Assembly: GCA_027600665.1 (NCBI GenBank)
Contig: JADGJL010000814.1
Coordinates: 1 to 13,451 of the forward strand
DNA length: 13,451 nucleotides
Reading direction: 5' to 3'
From: Irineochytrium annulatum
Taxonomy: Eukaryota; Chytridiomycota; Chytridiomycetes; Chytridiales; Chytridiaceae
The position numbers and the translations under genes were made by a program. Below the pieces are notes generated by a model. The model was given only the letters and a program-made list of their open reading frames with translations. It made no database searches and was not told the DNA's origin. Below, piece after piece: positions 8,263 through 13,451 of the stretch (position 1 is the stretch's first letter; every line of letters starts with the position of its first letter).

Positions 8263-9500
8263 ATGGGGGATGTCAGCCCGGCGTCCACCGCCATCGCGTG
8301 GCTCGTGCTCGCAATCTACACTATCGCGTTCCCGCTGAACGTGCGTTACTTCCTTGTCGATCGCATTGTCGCGTCCTCTAACTGTGCCACTCGTAATAAC
8401 AGGCGATCCTCCTGGCCGCGTACGTAAAGCACCGCCGGACGCTCCTGCAGCGCACGATAGACCACCTCTTCCTTTTCATCGTCCTCATCGAGCTGATTTG
8501 GTGCATCCTCTTCGCCTGGATGGTAGCCCACATTGTCATCATCCGCCACGGATTTGACTCCTCACCAGAAGGTGACCTCCTGTGCCAGATCGCGGGCGTC
8601 GTCGTGCTCGAGACAGCGGGCAACGCCATCACGACACACATGCTGATCGCCATCGAGCGGTGGCTGACGGTGGTCGCGGGCGTAAGGGACTCGCGAGTGG
8701 GCATAGCGGCGCTGCTCCTGGTGCTAGAGGCTGGGTTCGCGGGCATGGCATACGCGCAGTGGCGGGTGATGTCTCGCAGGTTCGAGCCGGCGGAGTCGGG
8801 CCTCTACAGCTTCTTTCCCTTGTTGGTGGGTCCAAGTGGGGACTATGCACCGCTGGCGGTGTCGATCGTTGCGGTCGGGTACTGCTCGCTGTCGACAGCG
8901 GTCATCCTTGGCGCGTACGGGTACATTTATGTCACCGCTATCCGGGTCAGGAGGGCTGTCGGGAGTACAGGCCACGGTTCGTCTGACGAGAAACGGAAGC
9001 GGTCCCGCCAGGAGCGCACCACCCACACGAGCCACACGACAGCATCGGACGAATCCCACCCGTCCAGTACGGATGGCAGGATGTCGGTGGACAATGCCGT
9101 CCACCCTACTCGCGTGGCCGGCACAACATCGGATGAGAACGGGGTCAAAGCGGCGACCCTGCGTGCGGCGACGTCCCGAGCGAGCGAGGACCGCAAGCTG
9201 TTCTTCCGCTGCGTCGCGGTCCTAGGCGTCTTCCTCTCGACGTACTCCCTCGCGTTCTACGGGTTTCTCTACAAGCTCATCGCGAATCGGTACGTGTCGG
9301 TGACGTTCGACACGGTCGCCATGGTGCTCACGTCGTGCGACATGGTGGTCACGCCCATTATGATTGTGGTCACAAACAGGAAAGTGGCCGCGGCGGCGGC
9401 TGACGTTGTCGGGATGAAGATGCCATCTGGAATGCGGGGCCATGGGAAGGGGCGGGTGCAGCCTGCGGACGATGTGGGCGAGCCGGTGGACGCGGTTTGA
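8263..9500 (+). CDS. Rhodopsin-family 7TM receptor, divergent paralogue R4 with a long ICL3
   Basis: Exon 1 is 8263-8340 (26 codons), exon 2 is 8403-9500, and the 62-nt intron (8341-8402) begins GTGCGT and ends AACAG; 391 residues. The intron follows the TM1 Asn (residue 26) as in the other four. Cys87 and Glu111-Arg112 (AIERW) are kept. In ECL2 the usual Cys is Ser162 (LYSFFPL), so the canonical TM3-ECL2 disulfide cannot form as usual. TM5 ends YGYIYVTAI. ICL3 spans about 207-291, roughly 85 residues against about 35-40 in the others. It is rich in Ser, Thr, Lys and Arg (for example DEKRKRSRQERTTH), a plausible site for G-protein selectivity or phosphorylation. TM7 has SCDMVVTP, with Ser at the retinal Lys position. 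It is probably a functional but specialised receptor. Confidence 0.87.
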
Positions 9501-9805
9501 AGACTGTGGAAAGGCCGGGAAGGAGGATACCAATGTGCATAAAATATGTAGATATTCCACTTAAGTGTTTCTCAACACATCATAAGCAAGGCAAGCGAGA
9601 AATGTAGCCATGATCCGACCATGAATTGAAGGCGCTTCGATGGTTGAAGCCCGCTGGCCTATTTCCAACACTTCGTGGCATGCAGATGGACAGTCGTGGA
9701 TAGGATTGCAAACTTAGCCAATTTTACCGAGAAGTCGGTACAAAAAGCTCACGACGCGTTGCCTTCACAGTCCGCCATCCCCACCTCGCGCCTACCTCGA
9801 CCCCC
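9501..9805. other. Intergenic region between R4 and the zinc-finger gene
   Basis: 305 nt on the shared plus orientation, holding the R4 3' UTR and the zinc-finger promoter. Apart from a weak poly(A)-like CATAAA at 9538 nothing distinct is visible. A plus ORF beginning at 9675 overlaps the zinc-finger gene in another frame and is a shadow. Confidence 0.4.
9538..9543 (+). terminator. Possible poly(A) signal variant for R4
   Basis: CATAAA followed by AATATG lies 38 nt after the R4 stop codon in an AT-richer patch. This is a non-canonical hexamer, so it is only suggestive. Confidence 0.25.
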
Positions 9806-10552
9806 ATGCCGCCCAGCGTCGACAACGGTTCCGCGGGCCTTGCTCTCCAGGACTGCCGAAGTCTGCGATTATCGCTCTCAACCAACGAATTGAACACGCG
9901 TATGGACTCGCTCTTCCATCGTTACTGCGACTACGTGTACCGGCTCGGGCTGCTCCCCTCCGGAATTGCAGGGCCGCTCGCGGCCGAAGCGGCCGCGGAT
10001 ATTCTTGCCCTGCTGCTCCCCTGCCTGGGCTCCCCTCACCAACCCCTCGACCCGTTTATTGCGGCCTTTGAGAAGCACCGCAACACCATGCGCGCTATAC
10101 GGCATTCGCTGCGATACTTCAATGTCCAAGGGTCAGGCGCGCCAAATTCCCGGTTCTGCACGCCATCCTTGGCCTCGACAGCCGTCCTGTCCACCCCAAG
10201 CCCCGATTACCGCGCCGCCCCCCAAACACCGAAAGCCGCGGACAGGCTTTCCAAGACCGCAACGACGGCCCGCCGTCTCAAACGCGAGCGAGGAGCTGAG
10301 CCTACACACGCGTGCCCGCACGCCGGATGCGGGCGGCGGTTCCACCGGCGCGCATACCTCAGCTCGCACCTGATAACCCACTCGGAGGTCGCGAGGACGC
10401 ACGTCTGCGCCGTCCCGGGGTGTGGGGCCGCGTTCAAGAGGGGCCATGACTTGAACAGGCATGGGAGGACCGTGCATGGCGTCAAGAAGGGGGTGTGTGG
10501 GGAAAGAGCCAGCAGTGAATCGTCGGAGCAGCACAACTACAATTTAATATAG
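9806..10552 (+). CDS. C2H2 zinc-finger protein with two C-terminal fingers, putative transcription factor
   Basis: A single exon of 248 residues. Two adjacent C2H2 fingers lie at the C-terminus: Cys170, Cys175, His188, His192 (C-x4-C-x12-H-x3-H) and Cys201, Cys206, His219, His224 (C-x4-C-x12-H-x4-H). The linker between them is SEVARTHV rather than the classic TGEKP. The x4 spacing and paired fingers are common in fungal DNA-binding regulators. A basic patch (ARRLKRERG, about 155-163) just before the fingers could serve as a nuclear localisation signal. Residues 36-107 form a predicted alpha-helical domain (FHRYCDYVYRLGLLP onward) that I do not recognise; 111-150 is Ser/Pro/Thr-rich. The ATG at 9806 is the first in frame; Met33 is a possible alternative start. 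It sits between R4 and R5, so a role in regulating the receptors is conceivable but unproven. Confidence 0.82.
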   Translation: MPPSVDNGSAGLALQDCRSLRLSLSTNELNTRMDSLFHRYCDYVYRLGLLPSGIAGPLAAEAAADILALLLPCLGSPHQPLDPFIAAFEKHRNTMRAIRHSLRYFNVQGSGAPNSRFCTPSLASTAVLSTPSPDYRAAPQTPKAADRLSKTATTARRLKRERGAEPTHACPHAGCGRRFHRRAYLSSHLITHSEVARTHVCAVPGCGAAFKRGHDLNRHGRTVHGVKKGVCGERASSESSEQHNYNLI

Positions 10553-10858
10553 TGTATACTAAGATCCCGTGATTCAGTTCTCCGAGCATAAGCACGTACG
10601 GTCCTTTTTTAGACTGTGTATGTTGGATTTGTACATGCAGCAGTTCCAGCCATGCCGTCCTAGGTGAAGAATAGCTCTCTCTAGGTGCCAGCGCATGTTG
10701 GCTTTGACACGGTCGGATATTAAGTATTCAAAGTTACTATCCAGTATTTACTCTGCCAAGAAGGAAGTGAGTTTGAAAGATGATTCCCAACTCAGGGCGC
10801 GTATTGCCCTTTAATACAATGTATTTAGTATTTGTACCGTCTGCAATAGGTCAAGCGA
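10553..10858. other. Convergent intergenic region between the zinc-finger gene and R5
   Basis: The 306 nt lie between two 3' ends (zinc-finger gene on plus, R5 on minus) and are comparatively AT-rich, as expected for terminator DNA. No gene is supported. Confidence 0.45.
10810..10815 (-). terminator. Possible poly(A) signal for R5
   Basis: ATTAAA on the minus strand, 43 nt after the R5 stop codon, in an AT-rich context. This is the commonest variant of the canonical hexamer, but a single hexamer is weak evidence. Confidence 0.3.
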
Positions 10859-11955
10859 TTAAGCTTCCTCGCCCTCCCTCTCCTTCTCGGTCTTTGTCCC
10901 ACTCCTTCCCGGCTCGGCGGACGTCGTCGCTGTTGGATGGACGCGGCGCCGGCCCTCCCGAGACATCCACGGTGGAAGCCGCACGCCTACGACAACCGCC
11001 GCGGCCTCTGCCACCTTCTTATTCATGAGCAACATCATGACCGGCGAGGCGATTGCATCAAGCCCGGAAAGCGTCGCGGCGAGCGCGTCGATCCAGCCGG
11101 GGACGTGCGCGTTCGCCATGAGCTCGTATACGATGCTGCTGAACTCGAGAAGGTATGTACACGCGAACACGGCGACGACGCCTACGCAACGGTAGAACAC
11201 TCGTTGCTCGCGCTCGCCGCCGCGAGGGGTCATATCGTGCGTCGTATGTATTGCAGGTTTGTCGGCGGTCCGCCGGCTGGACCGGACCATCACGACGTAG
11301 ATGTAGGCGTACGAAGACAGGATAATCACGGTCGCCCCCCCGCAGTAGGCGCCAAGCATCTTCGTCCCGATTAGCGAATTGGCCATTGGACTGTCGGCCT
11401 GGGTCACGGAGGGGAAGAAGCAGTACAGCCCGGACTCAGCCGGCTCGAACCGGCGCACTGAATGGAGTTGGATGGTAATTGCCGCAGCAAACAGGACTTC
11501 GACGACGGCCAGGATCGCGAGGAGGGTCGGAGGAGTGTCCTTGACGCCAAGCACCACGGTCATCCAGCGCTCGATCGCGACGAGCACGTGCACCGTGACG
11601 GCGTTCCCCGCGAGCTCGAGCGTGAGGATGCCGTCCACTTGACACAGGGTGTCGCCGGCCGGCGAGTCGTCGTAGCCGCCGTGTATGAGCGTGATGTAGG
11701 CCTGTACCCAGGAGTAAAGAACGCATATGACGAGGTGGACGAGGATGATGAGGAAGAAGAGGTGGTCGATGGTGCGGACAAGGAGATCGCGGCGATGCTT
11801 CACGTACGCAACCAGCAGGAGGAGCTTTTATAAATGTATGATCAGAGTCACCAAGTATAGGGTGTTCTCACGTTTAAAACAAAACCGACGGCGTATATGG
11901 CAAGCATGATCTGTGGGAAGGCCTGCAACGGCGCGGGGACGCCTGCGTTCTGCAT
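10859..11955 (-). CDS. Rhodopsin-family (class A) 7TM receptor, paralogue R5
   Basis: Exon 1 is 11955-11872 (28 codons), exon 2 is 11824-10859, and the 47-nt intron (11871-11825) begins GTGAGA and ends TAAAAG; 349 residues. The intron again follows the TM1 Asn28 in phase 0. Landmarks: KHRRD 37-41, TM2 DHLFFLIILVHLVICVL, Cys89, AIERWMTVV with Glu113-Arg114, ECL2 Cys163 in LYCFFPS, YAYIYVVMVR closing TM5, EQRVFYRC opening TM6, and TM7 with GLDAIASP then MNKKVAEAA. Gly occupies the retinal Lys position. Its ICL3 is the shortest of the five. The C-tail is charged and ends in a KEREGEEA-type stretch. An out-of-frame ATG at 11960 overlaps the start. It is separated from the other four receptors by the zinc-finger gene and converges on it. 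Confidence 0.88.
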
Positions 11956-12650
11956 GCCATCAGACAGTGCTGGGATCGGCACAGATTTCCAGACTTGCAG
12001 TAATCCAAGATTCGGCGATCTGGTTCCTCCATCACCTCTGACGGGCCGCCATCATCGTTCTCAGCGCCCACCTCTTCGCAGAAGTTCCGTCTGCCAGCGA
12101 TCCGGGCCAAACCGCACGAACCGGCCGGATCCGGTCAGGTGGGATCGATCAGTTCAACACGCGCCTTCCCCCAGATCGTGCATCCACTACAGAAGGCAAC
12201 GACTTGGAGCGGCTGGAGCCCCCCACTGACGCTAGGCGTGGCTTGACAAGATGTGAGCGAAGGGATGTGGCAGCATTCTTTCGTCCAAGTAAAGGATTGG
12301 ATCGTCAGGACATCATCAGGGAGATCACCTGATGAGTTCTTGACCCGGGCGGCAATGAAAATTTAATAGCTTATTATATACTTGCTACTTTCGTCCTTCC
12401 CTGCCGCACACCGGCGGAATCTCGCGCCTGCAAACCTCAACCGCTCGCCCTCACGCTCCGCACACAGGACAAACCGCAGTTCCTCTCCAGGCTCGTGATG
12501 CGGACGTCGTAGGGCTGCGACCTCGTAGAGTTGCCAGTGCCTTGTTGCGCTACAATAACCAGGCTGTGCATCAATAACAAGGTTTTTACTTCTGATGAAA
12601 AAGACCCACAATTGCCATTCATACCCCATTGCATTCCACCGCAAGCTCTG
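11956..12650. other. Intergenic region between R5 and the copine gene
   Basis: These 695 nt separate divergently transcribed R5 (minus) and copine (plus). The R5 leader side is GC-rich with small GATC/CCGG palindromes near 12119-12155. An AT-rich patch at about 12358-12385 could be a TATA-like element for the copine. Minus-strand open frames (12644-12363 and 12736-12437) give protein-like stretches in two frames, but neither is recognised nor clearly a gene. Confidence 0.4.
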
Positions 12651-13451
12651 ATGACCAGCGAACCTCCCCCCACGTACCAGCCGGCCGCCGGCGCCTTGAT
12701 CGGCCAGTCCGATCCGGGGACCACCGCTCGCTCCATATCTCCTGTTCGCAGCTCCTCAATCGGGACACTTTCTCCAAATCAGATCCCCAGCTCCTCGTCT
12801 ACATCCAACAACGGACCCCGCATCGCTCCTCGACGGTCAGCTCGCTCCCGCAATTTGATCTTGGCACGGGCATGGTGCCACGGATCACTGGCGGCTGGCG
12901 GCTCATCCACCGATCTCGGACGATCCAGGACGACCTCAACCCAGTCTTCCCGGAGCCCATCGAGATCGACTACAAGTTTGAGCGCGTCCAGAATCTCTGC
13001 TTCGTCGTCGTGGACGTGGACGACGACGCGGCGGGCGCGACGCCAGAGCAGCAAGATTACCTGGGCCACCACGTCGTGAGCCTCGCGGGGGTCGTCAGCT
13101 GCGGGAGCGAGGGTCACAAGGCGAACCTGAGCACGGCGGCCTGTCCCGATGGGTTCCTTAAGTTCAGGAGGAGCACGACAGTGAGAGGGGATGGCAAGGC
13201 TGGGACAATCCTGATTAGGGCGGCGACGAAGGCAAGCGAGCACGCAAACATTGTGCTGCGGCTGGAAGATGAGGGTCTGCCGCGATCGTGGACGGGTGCG
13301 CTGGAAGCGTGCGTGAGCGTTTCGACGGTCGACAGCGTGGGGAACGGCCGGCCGCTAATCAAGAGCGAGGTGTGCACGGCGCCGAAGCGGGGAAGGGGGA
13401 ACGCGAGGTGGAAGGTCCGTGTGCCCGTGGCGCTTGTGGGTGGGACGGGAG
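12651..13451 (+). CDS. Copine (C2-domain, Ca2+-dependent phospholipid-binding protein), partial at the right edge
   Basis: From about 12731 the plus frame reads a copine C2A domain. It has HISCSQLLNRDTFSKSDPQL with Asp in NRD and KSDP, then RTIQDDLNPVF, then YKFERVQNLCFVVVDVDDD, then DYLGHHVVSLAGVVS. These are the strand order and Ca2+-binding loops typical of copines. A second, C2B-like part (ANIVLRLEDEG onward) follows and lacks the usual SKSDP-type loop. The von Willebrand A-like copine domain would lie beyond the window. The likely start, ATG at 12651, opens a plausible N-terminus (MTSEPPPTYQP) but lies in a different frame from the C2A domain. The C2A frame is open back to a TGA near 12593 without an ATG. 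A one-base assembly error, a real frameshift, or a spliced upstream exon could explain this. Copines bind membranes in response to calcium. Confidence 0.78.

Noticed and set aside
11803..11823. Start of R5 at 11803
   Set aside because: That codon is GTG within the TM1/loop sequence Y-V-K-H-R-R; exon 2 begins at 11824 and the ATG is in exon 1 at 11955.
2778..11955. Opsins (light sensors)
   Set aside because: The general fold resembles rhodopsin, but the Lys needed for the retinal Schiff base is Gly or Ser in all five.
12363..12644. Minus-strand ORF of 93 codons upstream of the copine
   Set aside because: Protein-like stretches occur in two minus frames with no recognised domain or clear splice structure; not enough to call a gene.
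1..13451. Transposons, viral insertions or CRISPR arrays
   Set aside because: No transposase, reverse transcriptase, integrase or capsid-like protein, no terminal repeats and no regularly spaced repeats were seen; the long A/T runs are simple intron or UTR tracts.

Overview
The window reads as a gene-dense nuclear segment of a fungus-like eukaryote. Coding exons are GC-rich and separated by short GT-AG introns (47-62 nt in the receptor genes, about 90-110 nt in the leftmost family). A copine, a two-finger C2H2 protein and many rhodopsin-family (class A) 7TM receptors together suggest an early-diverging, chytrid-like fungus. That placement is inference; no rRNA or other marker is present to prove it.

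Layout, left to right. Positions 1-2296 hold two minus-strand members of one unrecognised gene family. One is cut by the left edge (start at 368) and one is complete in three exons (2296 to 1167). Positions 2778-11955 hold five paralogous 7TM receptor genes, here called R1 to R5: R1 (3872-2778, minus), R2 (5486-4390, minus), R3 (6021-7119, plus), R4 (8263-9500, plus) and R5 (11955-10859, minus). Each has a tiny first exon (26 or 28 codons) that ends, at a phase-0 intron, exactly on the conserved Asn of TM1, so naive ORF calling misses every true start. A C2H2 zinc-finger gene (9806-10552, plus) sits inside the cluster between R4 and R5. The right end holds the start of a copine (from about 12651, plus), cut by the window edge.

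The receptors keep the class A fold signature: Asn in TM1, Cys before TM3, an ER motif ending TM3, an ECL2 Cys in four of five, an aromatic TM5 end, and a Pro in TM7 followed by a basic helix-8-like segment. They lack the retinal-binding Lys, and the TM7 NPxxY motif is replaced by D-x-x-x-(T/S)-P. They are therefore unlikely to be opsins and probably sense chemical or surface cues through heterotrimeric G proteins. R1 and R2 are head-to-tail recent duplicates; R1 and R3 share even their 5' leader. R4 is the divergent member, with a long third intracellular loop and no ECL2 cysteine. The best candidate for something undescribed is this compact receptor family expansion with an embedded zinc-finger gene. 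Between R3 and R4 lies a possible decayed coding remnant. No mobile element, CRISPR array, tRNA or rRNA was seen.
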